A DNA stretch of 35,123 nt from an uncultured Akkermansia sp. (lineage in GTDB: Bacteria > Verrucomicrobiota > Verrucomicrobiia > Verrucomicrobiales > Akkermansiaceae). Each line of letters opens with the position of its first letter. Within the stretch, counting starts at the first letter, position 1. Shown here piece by piece: positions 15,438 to 22,753 of the stretch. Under the pieces are notes generated by a model. The model did no database searches and had not been told where the DNA came from. It worked only from the letters and a program-made list of their open reading frames with translations. The translations under genes and the position numbers were made by a program. The DNA lies in contig CANRJD010000012.1 of the NCBI GenBank assembly GCA_947630815.1, positions 1 to 35,123 of the forward strand, in the 5' to 3' direction.

Positions 15438-15465
15438 TTGCCAAGAAAGCAATGCATGGTAAGAT
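15438..15465 (+). promoter_or_regulatory. cdaA promoter, leaderless
   Basis: TTGCCA (15438-15443), 16 bp, TAAGAT (15460-15465), and 9 nt to ATG 15475. It immediately follows the MITE-like element. Confidence 0.5.
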
Positions 15466-15474
15466 GAAGAGCGT

Positions 15475-16332
15475 ATGGAATTGGGAACAATCGTGAAGTA
15501 CGTGTTTGAAATCACCGTCATGTGGGTGATATTCTACCAGCTGTACCGTTTGTTCCATCGGGAGAGGGCGGCCATGATCATGGGCGGTTTGGTGATTTTG
15601 GGAGTGATCGTTTTTGCTTTTGTCAGGATCATTGATGCAACGGAGTTGGAAGTAATAGGCGGTGCGCTGGTGCCTTTGGGTACGATACTCGCCATCCTCT
15701 TTCAGAGCGAAATACGCACGGCACTAGCGCGCATCGGGCGTGGAAGCTTGAGCAAACTACTGCACCATAATGCCACGAAATCGGACTTCATTGAAAAACT
15801 GTGCGAGGCAGTGAGCTACCTGACGAACAGGCGCTTTGGGGCGCTCATCGTCATATGCCGGGAGGATAAGCTCTCGGCCCAGGTATCAAACGGGATAGCT
15901 CTGGATGCTACTTTCAGTGCCGAATTGGTGGAGAGCATTTTTTACGTGAACAAACAGGGGCAGGGCAACCCTCTGCACGATGGTGCGGCGATTATTGACA
16001 ACGAGCGTATTTTGGCAGCTGGAGTGATTTTGCCGGTCTCGGTACGTGAGCTGAAGGATAGGTCGCTCGGACTGCGCCACAAAGCAGGTATAGGCATTGC
16101 GGAAGAGTCGGATGCGGTGGTGATCATTGTGTCGGAAGAGACGGGAGGCATTTCGCTGGCGGTTGGAGGTGGACAGGGTAGCAATGTGGGCCCGGAGTTG
16201 CAGCGTGATTTAAGCATCGAACTCCTCAAAAAAAGATTGGAAGATTTACTGAACTATCATGAGCAACAGGAAACAACAAATGCCCCGGAAGACAGCGTTG
16301 ACCACGAAGCTCAAGGAAGCGCTGACGAATAA
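15475..16332 (+). CDS. cdaA: Membrane diadenylate cyclase (CdaA/DacA)
   Basis: Makes the second messenger c-di-AMP from two ATP. 285 aa: three N-terminal transmembrane helices (about residues 7-85) followed by the DisA_N catalytic domain. The DGA motif is in NPLHDGAAII (about 167-172). The second motif, usually RHR, reads GLRHKAGIGIAEESD here, a conservative Arg-to-Lys change. The acidic C-terminal tail (from about residue 263) overlaps the next ORF. In other bacteria cdaA is followed by a ybbR/cdaR regulator; here the neighbour is a very short YbbR-like protein. c-di-AMP generally controls potassium, osmotic and cell-wall homeostasis. Confidence 0.9.
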   Translation: MELGTIVKYVFEITVMWVIFYQLYRLFHRERAAMIMGGLVILGVIVFAFVRIIDATELEVIGGALVPLGTILAILFQSEIRTALARIGRGSLSKLLHHNATKSDFIEKLCEAVSYLTNRRFGALIVICREDKLSAQVSNGIALDATFSAELVESIFYVNKQGQGNPLHDGAAIIDNERILAAGVILPVSVRELKDRSLGLRHKAGIGIAEESDAVVIIVSEETGGISLAVGGGQGSNVGPELQRDLSIELLKKRLEDLLNYHEQQETTNAPEDSVDHEAQGSADE

Positions 16333-16516
16333 TTGGGTACCCAAGTACTTGTGCCTGGCTCTGGCCGTCACGGTGTGGGGCCTCGCGTATTTTTCCACCA
16401 CATCACGTGAGACGGGATGGGAGAGCGATGCGCGTGAAGCGGTGCCGGAGGGAGTGCCGGTGCAGGGCAATCAGCCTCAAGAAGCGGATACTCCGGCGAG
16501 CAAGAGCCGCTCATAG
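16259..16516 (+). CDS. Short single-pass protein resembling the YbbR/CdaR membrane anchor
   Basis: Protein of up to 85 aa overlapping the cdaA 3' end by 74 bp in another frame. After a basic N-terminus comes NNWVPKYLCLALAVTVWG, then LAYFS. This resembles the N-terminal transmembrane anchor of YbbR/CdaR proteins (NNW-K-S-LA-W pattern). The remaining 35 or so residues are hydrophilic, and no YbbR repeat is present. ATG 16280 and TTG 16298 are alternative starts. Position suggests a CdaA partner, by analogy with cdaA-cdaR operons; this is inference. bioD begins 17 bp later. Confidence 0.6.
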   Translation: MSNRKQQMPRKTALTTKLKEALTNNWVPKYLCLALAVTVWGLAYFSTTSRETGWESDAREAVPEGVPVQGNQPQEADTPASKSRS

Positions 16517-16533
16517 AGCCAGCAGTTATATAT

Positions 16534-17178
16534 ATGAGGGGATTTTTTATCACAGGCACCGATACGGAGATAGGCAAGACCTATGTGACGTGTGCCCTAC
16601 TGAGGGATTTGCGGGCGCGGGGGATGCGCGCTATGGGGTATAAGCCGGTTGCATGCGGCGACAGAACTGACCCACGGGCTATGCGAGAGGCGGCTGGGGA
16701 GCCGGGATTGAGCTTAGAACTCATTAATCCCGTATATCTGCGTGCGGCTACTGCGCCGAGTGTAGCTGCTGAGTTGGAGCAACGAACTCTGAGAGCAGCG
16801 GATTTGGTGGCAGGGCTGCAGGCGTTGGTGTCTGCTGGGTATGACCCCCTTTTGGTGGAGGGAGCGGGAGGATGGGAGGCGCCGCTGAGCCCGGCCGGAG
16901 AAACGATGGCAGACTTGGCGGTTGAGTTGGGTTTGCCGGTGGTGCTGGTAGTGGGCAACAAGCTTGGAGCAGTGAACCATGCTATTCTCACGGTGCAAGG
17001 CATTCGTTCTCGGGGACTGGAGTGCCGCGCCATTGTGCTTAATCAGCAGAGCGAGGAGTGGGATGCGGCATGCGTGAGCAACCGCCGACTCATCGAACAA
17101 CATACAGGCTTGCCGGTTCTCGCGGAGTTGATCCGTGGGCAGGAAGATATCGACTCTCGAGCCGTACTCGGTATATAA
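16534..17178 (+). CDS. bioD: ATP-dependent dethiobiotin synthetase
   Basis: Closes the ureido ring of dethiobiotin from diaminopelargonic acid, CO2 and ATP, the penultimate step of biotin synthesis. 214 aa. The N-terminal P-loop is GTDTEIGKT (about residues 8-16), followed by YKPVACG, with the family's Lys and substrate-binding residues. VEGAGGWEAPLS contains the conserved EGAGG motif. No other bio genes are in the window. It is probably cotranscribed with cdaA; no Shine-Dalgarno sequence precedes the ATG. Confidence 0.9.
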   Translation: MRGFFITGTDTEIGKTYVTCALLRDLRARGMRAMGYKPVACGDRTDPRAMREAAGEPGLSLELINPVYLRAATAPSVAAELEQRTLRAADLVAGLQALVSAGYDPLLVEGAGGWEAPLSPAGETMADLAVELGLPVVLVVGNKLGAVNHAILTVQGIRSRGLECRAIVLNQQSEEWDAACVSNRRLIEQHTGLPVLAELIRGQEDIDSRAVLGI

Positions 17179-17179
17179 T
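17174..17179 (+). promoter_or_regulatory. Possible folP -10 box
   Basis: A perfect TATAAT overlaps the bioD stop codon, 14 nt before the folP ATG. No good -35 is seen at 16-18 bp, so the call is weak. Confidence 0.3.
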
Positions 17180-17193
17180 CGGACCATTTTGCT

Positions 17194-18012
17194 ATGGGGA
17201 CAAGGACATGGAAATTGCGCCGCGGCACAATGAATCTGCCGCCCGGCGGGGTGATTATGGGCATCTTGAATGTGACACCGGATTCATTTTCGGATGGCGG
17301 GCAGCACAATGAACCACAAGCTGCGCTGGAACATGCTCGGCAAATGCTGGCACAAGGTGCAGCGATTATTGATGTGGGTGGGGAGTCTTCCCGCCCCGGT
17401 GCGGCAACTGTGGATGTACAAGAAGAGCTGCGACGCGTATTGCCCGTGGTGCGTCTGCTGCGCGAACAACTGCCGACAGCCGTCATTTCCATCGACACGA
17501 GGCATGCTCCGGTAGCGCAGGCTGCACTGGATGAGGGAGCAGATATCGTGAATGACATTTGCGGGCTGGGTGACCCTGCCATGCGTGAGCTGTGCGCGCG
17601 GAGTGGCTGCGGGGTGGTGCTCATGCACATGCAGGGGGAACCATCCACCATGCAGAGCAATCCAACCTACACAAATGTGGTGGCTGAGGTGCGTGATTTT
17701 CTGCGGCAGAGGGTAGAGATGGCATGCTGCGCCGGGGTGGATCTGCGCTGCATTTGCTTGGATCCGGGCATCGGTTTCGGCAAAACGGTGCAACACAATT
17801 TGCAACTCATTGATGGGTTGGAAACTCTGCGTTACCGCGATCTGCCCATTCTCATTGGGTTATCACGCAAGCGATTTTTGGCGGAAACTCTGCCAGGGGA
17901 TGCGCAAGCTACGGTGAAAATGAGCTTGCGTGCGGCCGAGCATGGGGCAGAGATACACCGGGTGCACGAGGTGGCGCCCCTGCGTGCAGCGCTCCGCCGC
18001 GCATTTGAATGA
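17194..18012 (+). CDS. folP: Dihydropteroate synthase
   Basis: Condenses p-aminobenzoate with dihydropterin pyrophosphate in folate synthesis; it is the target of sulfonamides. 272 aa TIM-barrel protein. Signature 1 is MGILNVTPDSFSDGG, signature 2 is IDVGGESSRPGA, followed by ISIDTRHAPVAQAAL, VNDICGL, the HMQG loop, LDPGIGFGKT and GLSRKRF. All are canonical. The start at 17194 gives the usual short N-terminal lead-in. The end of the gene touches the terminator of the convergent PA14-like gene. Confidence 0.93.
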   Translation: MGTRTWKLRRGTMNLPPGGVIMGILNVTPDSFSDGGQHNEPQAALEHARQMLAQGAAIIDVGGESSRPGAATVDVQEELRRVLPVVRLLREQLPTAVISIDTRHAPVAQAALDEGADIVNDICGLGDPAMRELCARSGCGVVLMHMQGEPSTMQSNPTYTNVVAEVRDFLRQRVEMACCAGVDLRCICLDPGIGFGKTVQHNLQLIDGLETLRYRDLPILIGLSRKRFLAETLPGDAQATVKMSLRAAEHGAEIHRVHEVAPLRAALRRAFE

Positions 18013-18045
18013 AAAACGGCGCGGAGCAACTGTGACTCCACGCCG
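18012..18045 (-). terminator. Intrinsic terminator of the PA14-like gene
   Basis: On the minus strand, CGGCGtGGAG (18045-18036) pairs with CTCCgCGCCG (18026-18017) with one mismatch, followed by TTTTT (18016-18012). It lies about 26 bp past the stop at 18071 and overlaps the last base of folP. On the plus strand no T-run follows. Confidence 0.7.
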
Positions 18046-18070
18046 GAAAAATGCAGCAGTTGTGCGAACC

Positions 18071-19444
18071 TTACGGCACCGCCGCCCAGATGGGAGAGTC
18101 CGGATTGAATGGGGGCAGCTGAAATCTGCCTCCGTAGAGAGATGCTCCCCCCTTCCGGAGTTGGTCGATAATCTCCTTTTGATCAGGAGATGAGAAGTTG
18201 GTGCGGAAGAGGTCAAACTGCCGCTGCTCGGTGTTGGTAAGCTGCTCAGCAGACATGTCGGTCACGTCCTCAATGAAAAGGCAGTAGCCGAAAGCACCAC
18301 CGGGAATTTCTGAGACTAAGATCTGAATAGGGTAAACCTCACCTTCTTTTACCTCGAAAACCTTGCCAGCTGTCAAACCGCCCAATTCCTGATTCCAGGT
18401 GGGGGTTTCCGGAGTTTTGATCTGGATGTATCCATTCTTGTCAGGCAGTTCACCCTTGCGCACTTTCATCCAATAATTGTTGGCAGCCGCATCACCGGAA
18501 ACCTTGTATCCCGCAATGTTGTCTTTTTCCCAGAGGGAAAGTATAATATAACCGGCTTCCAACACCACCTTATTGTCGAAACGTACACCCAGAGTATCAT
18601 CACCTACGCCTACAAAGCGAAATTTGCCGGACTTAGGCGCGCGCACATTGCCGCGGTACACACACACCCAGCCGGCGGGTTGACACACATCACTGCACTG
18701 ATAGGCGTGAGGGGCGTACGATGCTTGAGTCATCGGCACATAAAAGCTGGAGGCGTAGAGTTTTTGAGGAGAGCTGTAGAACGGAGCCAAGGCATCGCGT
18801 TGGCCCTTGTTGAAGAAATTGTTGAGCCTTTCCACGATGCGATAACTCGCATTGGCAGACGTGACATTAAAATCGTAAGTATTTTTCCCATTCCTTTTGC
18901 TGACCTTGTAGAAGGCGACCCTTTTATCCTGCTCGCTGCGCATGATGGAGGATGGAGAATTGCCATCACGGGAGAGCTTGAGATCGTAGAAAGTGCCTTC
19001 CAGAGCTGAGCCGCCGGAGGCACCGGAACCCATACCGCTACCGCCCGTCCCCAAACCATCGCCCAAACTCATGTCCATGGACATGTCGATTTGATCGAAG
19101 CTCAGGTCGCCTGCGGTGTCAATGCTGACCGGCGCCGCTACGGGGCCCACAGCATTCTGCGCTACAATGACGCTCGGAGTAACATTAGGGTTAGTGGTGA
19201 CAGACTTGGATGTCAGCTCCCTGCTCACCGGCGCATTGGTGGGAGGTCCATCCTCCGATTGGGGCACGTAGGCAATGAATTCCGTGGGGATCTCCCCTTG
19301 GATAATCAAGACCGTGAAGTAGAGAATGCTGCCGAAGAGCAAAAGCATGCCCAAGCAGACGCCGAGAGAGACGACATTGCTCATCATAGCATCCCTTTTG
19401 AGCTTGCGAAGAGCTTCATCGCTCATTTGTATGTGTAAAGACAT
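18071..19444 (-). CDS. Membrane-anchored protein with PA14-like domain
   Basis: 457 aa, with a single N-terminal transmembrane segment at about residues 25-48 and a Gly/Met/Ser-rich linker around 120-145 (GDGLGTGGSGMGSGASGG). The large outer domain contains RGNVRAPKSGKFRF followed by VGVGDDTLGVRFDNK, typical of PA14-type carbohydrate-binding or adhesion domains. ATG 19426 (MSDEALRKLKRD) is an alternative start. The protein is probably exported with the C-terminus in the periplasm. A TATAGT box about 27 nt upstream of the ATG could be its -10. It is divergent from the small secreted protein, with a palindrome between them. Confidence 0.68.
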   Translation of the reverse strand: MSLHIQMSDEALRKLKRDAMMSNVVSLGVCLGMLLLFGSILYFTVLIIQGEIPTEFIAYVPQSEDGPPTNAPVSRELTSKSVTTNPNVTPSVIVAQNAVGPVAAPVSIDTAGDLSFDQIDMSMDMSLGDGLGTGGSGMGSGASGGSALEGTFYDLKLSRDGNSPSSIMRSEQDKRVAFYKVSKRNGKNTYDFNVTSANASYRIVERLNNFFNKGQRDALAPFYSSPQKLYASSFYVPMTQASYAPHAYQCSDVCQPAGWVCVYRGNVRAPKSGKFRFVGVGDDTLGVRFDNKVVLEAGYIILSLWEKDNIAGYKVSGDAAANNYWMKVRKGELPDKNGYIQIKTPETPTWNQELGGLTAGKVFEVKEGEVYPIQILVSEIPGGAFGYCLFIEDVTDMSAEQLTNTEQRQFDLFRTNFSSPDQKEIIDQLRKGGASLYGGRFQLPPFNPDSPIWAAVP

Positions 19445-19518
19445 AGGTGATCAGGGTTAGTAATGGTATCACTATACCTCTGCGCAGGTGATTTTGCCAG
19501 TCGAAAATTGGGGTGCGA

Positions 19519-19538
19519 GTGTTACATCTATGTAACAC
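19519..19538. promoter_or_regulatory. Perfect palindromic operator candidate
   Basis: GTGTTACATCTATGTAACAC is an inverted repeat with 9-bp perfect arms and a 2-bp centre. It sits in the divergent intergenic region, about 75 bp from the PA14-like gene and 65 bp from the small secreted protein gene. It overlaps a possible TTGGGG-17-TGTAAC promoter for the latter. It would suit a dimeric regulator. No candidate regulator gene is adjacent. Confidence 0.5.
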
Positions 19539-19603
19539 GGAGTGACTGTTATTGAAGAAACCAGCGTGGGAAGGTTTCTCAATGTAGAAAGGAGAAAATA
19601 ACC

Positions 19604-19876
19604 ATGAAAGCAAAGATAATTATACCTGCCGTGCTGGCCGTAGCGTTGTTGCCGTGGGAAACCGCAGCAGCACTCACAATAAATCTCGGCAATGATCGTG
19701 ACAGACAGACTGAACGCCGCGAGGAGCGAGCCCGAGAGAGAGAACGAGAAAGAGACCGCGAGGAGCGCCGCCGTGACGGGCGTCGCGTTTATCGCGATCG
19801 AAAAGAAAATGAATTTCACCGGGTGCTCAAGAGAGTGACTCGCGATGAAGATCCGCCGCGACGGTACCATCGGTAG
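19604..19876 (+). CDS. Small secreted Arg/Glu-rich protein
   Basis: 90 aa. A clear signal peptide (MKAKIIIPAVLAVALLPWETAAA, cleavage near residue 23) is followed by about 65 extremely charged residues, including an RERERERDREERRRDGRR stretch. No family is recognised. It has a strong Shine-Dalgarno AAAGGAG (19588-19594) and a leader containing an 11-bp stem (ATTGAaGAAACC / GGTTTCTCAAT, 19551-19583). The charged tail is likely disordered or a single alpha helix and could bind anionic envelope polymers or nucleic acid. That is only an inference from composition. Confidence 0.7.
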   Translation: MKAKIIIPAVLAVALLPWETAAALTINLGNDRDRQTERREERARERERERDREERRRDGRRVYRDRKENEFHRVLKRVTRDEDPPRRYHR

Positions 19877-19883
19877 TCAGGCC

Positions 19884-19960
19884 CACCCGTCCTAAGAAAA
19901 AACAACCCATTTACGATGTGCAATTTGAGAAGTTCTCGCGCTTGCGCGCGAGGACAGCCG
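19884..19960. repeat. Second intergenic repeat family, copy 3
   Basis: Begins CCCGTCCTAAGAAAAAACA, then ATTTACGATGTGCAATTTG, AGAAGTTCTCGCGCTTGCGCGCGA. This is the shortest of the three copies and lies between the small secreted protein gene and glyS. Confidence 0.6.
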
Positions 19961-19998
19961 GCGGCGGCAAAGTCGTTTGGTCCCCGGTATGATTCTAC

Positions 19999-20026
19999 TT
20001 GCAAAGGGAAGCAAATGCTGTAGAAT
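19999..20026 (+). promoter_or_regulatory. glyS promoter, leaderless
   Basis: TTGCAA (19999-20004), 16 bp, TAGAAT (20021-20026), 10 nt before ATG 20037. It excludes the track's start at 19977. Confidence 0.6.
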
Positions 20027-20036
20027 AAGAACCGTT

Positions 20037-21626
20037 ATGGCTGACCGCAAAGACACAGATCCCGCACGAATGGAGAAAATCGTAAGTCTCTGCAAGCGCA
20101 GAGGATTCATCTTCCAAGCTGCCGAAATATACGGCGGATTGAACGGATGCTGGGATTACGGCCCATTGGGAGCGGAGTTGAAACGCAACCTGAAGGAATA
20201 TTGGTGGCGGGTGAATGTGCAAGAGCGACCGGACATTGCGGGGATGGACGGGGCAATACTGACGCACAACTCGGTGTTGGTGGCAAGTGGACATGTGAGC
20301 GGCTTTACGGATCCGCTATGCGATTGCTTGCTGAGCAAAGAACGCTTGCGTGCTGATCAAATACCGGCTCAGAGTGGTGTGGCTTTTTGGTGGAAAGGAG
20401 CATCGAAGAAGGACGGCAGTTGGAGCACAGCCAAGGAGTTTTCCATGCTGGTACCAACGGCGGAAGAAAAGGACGCTAAAACGGCGCGCAAGGGGGCATT
20501 GCAGTATTACGCGCAGGTAGCGGGCGGCAAGACCCAGCCGGCTGACATCGAGCTGGCAGGTGAAAGCACGCAGGAGGTGCACGAAAGTGTGCGCTACAAC
20601 CCCGCCAATGGTTCGCTGGTGACTGAGGCGCGCTCCTTCAACCTGATGTTCCGTACGACAATAGGTGCGGCATCGGATGAAAACGACCCGGCGAGCACCG
20701 GCTGGCTCCGTCCGGAGACTGCGCAGAGCATCTTCTGCCAATACAAAAACATACTGGACAGCTCGCGCATGAAGCTACCCTTCGGCATCGCGCAAATCGG
20801 CAAATCGTTCCGCAACGAAATTAACCCGCGCAACTTTACCTTCCGATCCCGCGAGTTTGAACAGATGGAGGTGGAATATTTCTGCCGCGCGGAGGACGGG
20901 ATACGTCTCACCGACGAATGGCTGGAGCGCTGCCTCACCTTCTACGAAAACATTGGTATTCCGCGAGACAAAATCCATGTGCTGGACGTTCCGGATGGCG
21001 AGCGCGCGTTCTACTCCAAAAAGACCTACGATTTGGAGTATGCGTTCCCCTTCGGCGTGCAGGAGTTGCAAGGGATTGCCTATCGTACGGACTATGACTT
21101 GACGCGTCACCAGGAAGGCTCAGGCAAACCCATGGAGTACTTCGATGAAACCGCACGCGAGCGCTTTATACCTCACGTGGTGGAGCCTTCTGCCGGGTGT
21201 GATCGCACGGTGCTTGCACTTATTTGCGAGGCGTACGATGAAGAGGAACTTGGCACCGACGGCAAGAGCGATATCCGTACCGTGATGCACTTCCACCCGC
21301 GCATAGCTCCCGTGAAGGCTGCCATTTTCCCCCTGCTCAAGAAAAACGAGGAGCAGGTGCGCATTGCCCACGAGATAGAGGCTATGCTTCAGCCGTATAT
21401 GAATGTCTTTTACGATGAAGCCGGGGCAGTAGGGCGCCGCTACCGCAGACAGGATGAAATTGGCACCCCATTCTGCATCACAGTGGATTTTGAGACCCTC
21501 GGCGAAGGGGAAAATGGCGATAGCTCCTTGAAGGGAACCGTCACCATACGTCATCGTGATTCGATGCAGCAGGAGCGGTTGCCCATCCAGGATTTACTTC
21601 ACTACCTGCTCCGGCGTATTCACTGA
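20037..21626 (+). CDS. glyS: Glycyl-tRNA synthetase, dimeric class II type
   Basis: Charges tRNA-Gly. About 529 aa of the single-chain alpha2 type, as in archaea, eukaryotes and some bacteria, rather than the alpha2beta2 GlyQ/GlyS type. N-terminal CKRRGFIFQAAEIYGG is diagnostic, as is the following GCWDYGPLGAELK. Class II motif 2 lies in GKSFRNEINPRNFTFRSREF, and motif 3 in VEPSAGCDRTVLALICEAY. A C-terminal anticodon-binding domain follows (HPRIAPVKAAIFPLLKK). The start MADRKDTDPARMEKIVSL at 20037 follows a leaderless promoter. It is convergent with the siroheme-decarboxylase-like gene. Confidence 0.93.
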   Translation: MADRKDTDPARMEKIVSLCKRRGFIFQAAEIYGGLNGCWDYGPLGAELKRNLKEYWWRVNVQERPDIAGMDGAILTHNSVLVASGHVSGFTDPLCDCLLSKERLRADQIPAQSGVAFWWKGASKKDGSWSTAKEFSMLVPTAEEKDAKTARKGALQYYAQVAGGKTQPADIELAGESTQEVHESVRYNPANGSLVTEARSFNLMFRTTIGAASDENDPASTGWLRPETAQSIFCQYKNILDSSRMKLPFGIAQIGKSFRNEINPRNFTFRSREFEQMEVEYFCRAEDGIRLTDEWLERCLTFYENIGIPRDKIHVLDVPDGERAFYSKKTYDLEYAFPFGVQELQGIAYRTDYDLTRHQEGSGKPMEYFDETARERFIPHVVEPSAGCDRTVLALICEAYDEEELGTDGKSDIRTVMHFHPRIAPVKAAIFPLLKKNEEQVRIAHEIEAMLQPYMNVFYDEAGAVGRRYRRQDEIGTPFCITVDFETLGEGENGDSSLKGTVTIRHRDSMQQERLPIQDLLHYLLRRIH

Positions 21627-21643
21627 GACCCGCGGTTCACAGC

Positions 21644-22753
21644 TCAGGAGAATTGAGCCAGCCAGTGGCGGTACGCTTCGGCATCCTGGAGAGATGGCCG
21701 AGCGGTGGCGCGGACTGTCCAGTGCATCTGTGAAGAAAGGACGCGGATTCTGGCATTGGCGAGCGCGGAATCAATGGCCGATTTATGAGCGCAGACAGCC
21801 GCGCGCGTGGAACCATGCACCATACCCATAATTTGGGGAGAGCCGAAAGGAATCGCACCGCTGCGATAGTAGCAGTGAGTCATGCAGATGTGACGTGCGC
21901 AGAGACTGCCTGCCGTCTCCTCCATTCCTGCAGGTACAGCCCACATAAGCAGCGCTGCCTCTGCTGTACCGGCGGCATGTTGCGCCGCGGGGTGAGTGTG
22001 ATTGAGAATGACAGCGAAACGCCCGATGACGCCGATCTGCGCGAGATGATGCGCGTGATCCAGATAATCGGGCAGTGGCATGTCGAGAAGAGCCGCACGT
22101 CGTTGCCAAACGGAATCACCGGGCAGAAGTTCGTCCTTTTGCAGAGGTGATCGCAGGCTGCCCAGCACCTGCAATTCCTGTTCGTTGAGCGCGGGGGCGC
22201 TGGGACGCTGCATGACGGGAGCCGTGTCATCCAAGGAGCCGGGGGGCAGGGTAGCACGACGCAAGTGACCGACACTCAGACGGAACATGCCGACCACGGG
22301 CATGATCACATGCTGCTCTGCGCCGATATGGCGGGCGAGGATGCGACAGTGTTCGACCGGACTGTCTGTCTGCTCCGGGAGACGCAGGGTCGTCCAAAGT
22401 CGGAAATCGGCCCCGGGAGCGTTGGGGTCATGGGGTTCACGAATGACAACGTGGCCGGAAAATGGATCATGCGCAACGAGCCAGTCGTAAGCGCGTTTGA
22501 GGGCTGCGGCATTCGGAAGCTGCCAGGCCACCAGACAGCCCGGGGTGAGTGAATTGCCGGGCAGGGTCTGGCGGATACTGCGGATGAGACCACGTTCCGA
22601 CATTGCGCACAGGCGCTGAAGTACTTCCTGTTCGGTCATGCCGCAGCGGGCGGCAAGTTCGGCAAAGGGACGTTCGTAAAAGCCTGAGAGCCGATCCTCC
22701 GCCACGGCGAGAAGGCGGCGGTTGGCGTCGTCATCCATGGGGGAAGAAATCAT
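21644..22753 (-). CDS. Two-domain AhbA/AhbB (siroheme decarboxylase)-like, Lrp/AsnC-related protein
   Basis: About 369 aa. An N-terminal winged helix (residues 7-65, EQEVLQRLCAMSERGLIRS) is followed by an AsnC-like ligand domain, then a second winged helix (about 190-250) and a C-terminal domain. The C-terminal part has GVIGRFAVILNH, MTHCYYRS and MGMVHG, resembling the RFG..NH, HCY and MIHG signatures of AhbA/AhbB/NirD-type siroheme decarboxylases. These normally work as a heterodimer, so a fused pair is suggested. The N-terminal half lacks the HCYRR block. Without other heme genes here, a regulator that borrowed the fold is equally possible. ATG 22753 overlaps the ispE stop by 4 bp (ATGA), so the genes are coupled. 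Confidence 0.6.
   Translation of the reverse strand: MISSPMDDDANRRLLAVAEDRLSGFYERPFAELAARCGMTEQEVLQRLCAMSERGLIRSIRQTLPGNSLTPGCLVAWQLPNAAALKRAYDWLVAHDPFSGHVVIREPHDPNAPGADFRLWTTLRLPEQTDSPVEHCRILARHIGAEQHVIMPVVGMFRLSVGHLRRATLPPGSLDDTAPVMQRPSAPALNEQELQVLGSLRSPLQKDELLPGDSVWQRRAALLDMPLPDYLDHAHHLAQIGVIGRFAVILNHTHPAAQHAAGTAEAALLMWAVPAGMEETAGSLCARHICMTHCYYRSGAIPFGSPQIMGMVHGSTRAAVCAHKSAIDSALANARIRVLSSQMHWTVRATARPSLQDAEAYRHWLAQFS

Noticed and set aside
21688-21714. tRNA-Ser/Leu-like text GAGATGGCCGAGCGGTGGCG
   Set aside because: It resembles the D-arm of a tRNA, but no acceptor stem, anticodon arm or T-arm follows at the right spacing, and it lies inside the coding sequence of the Ahb-like gene.
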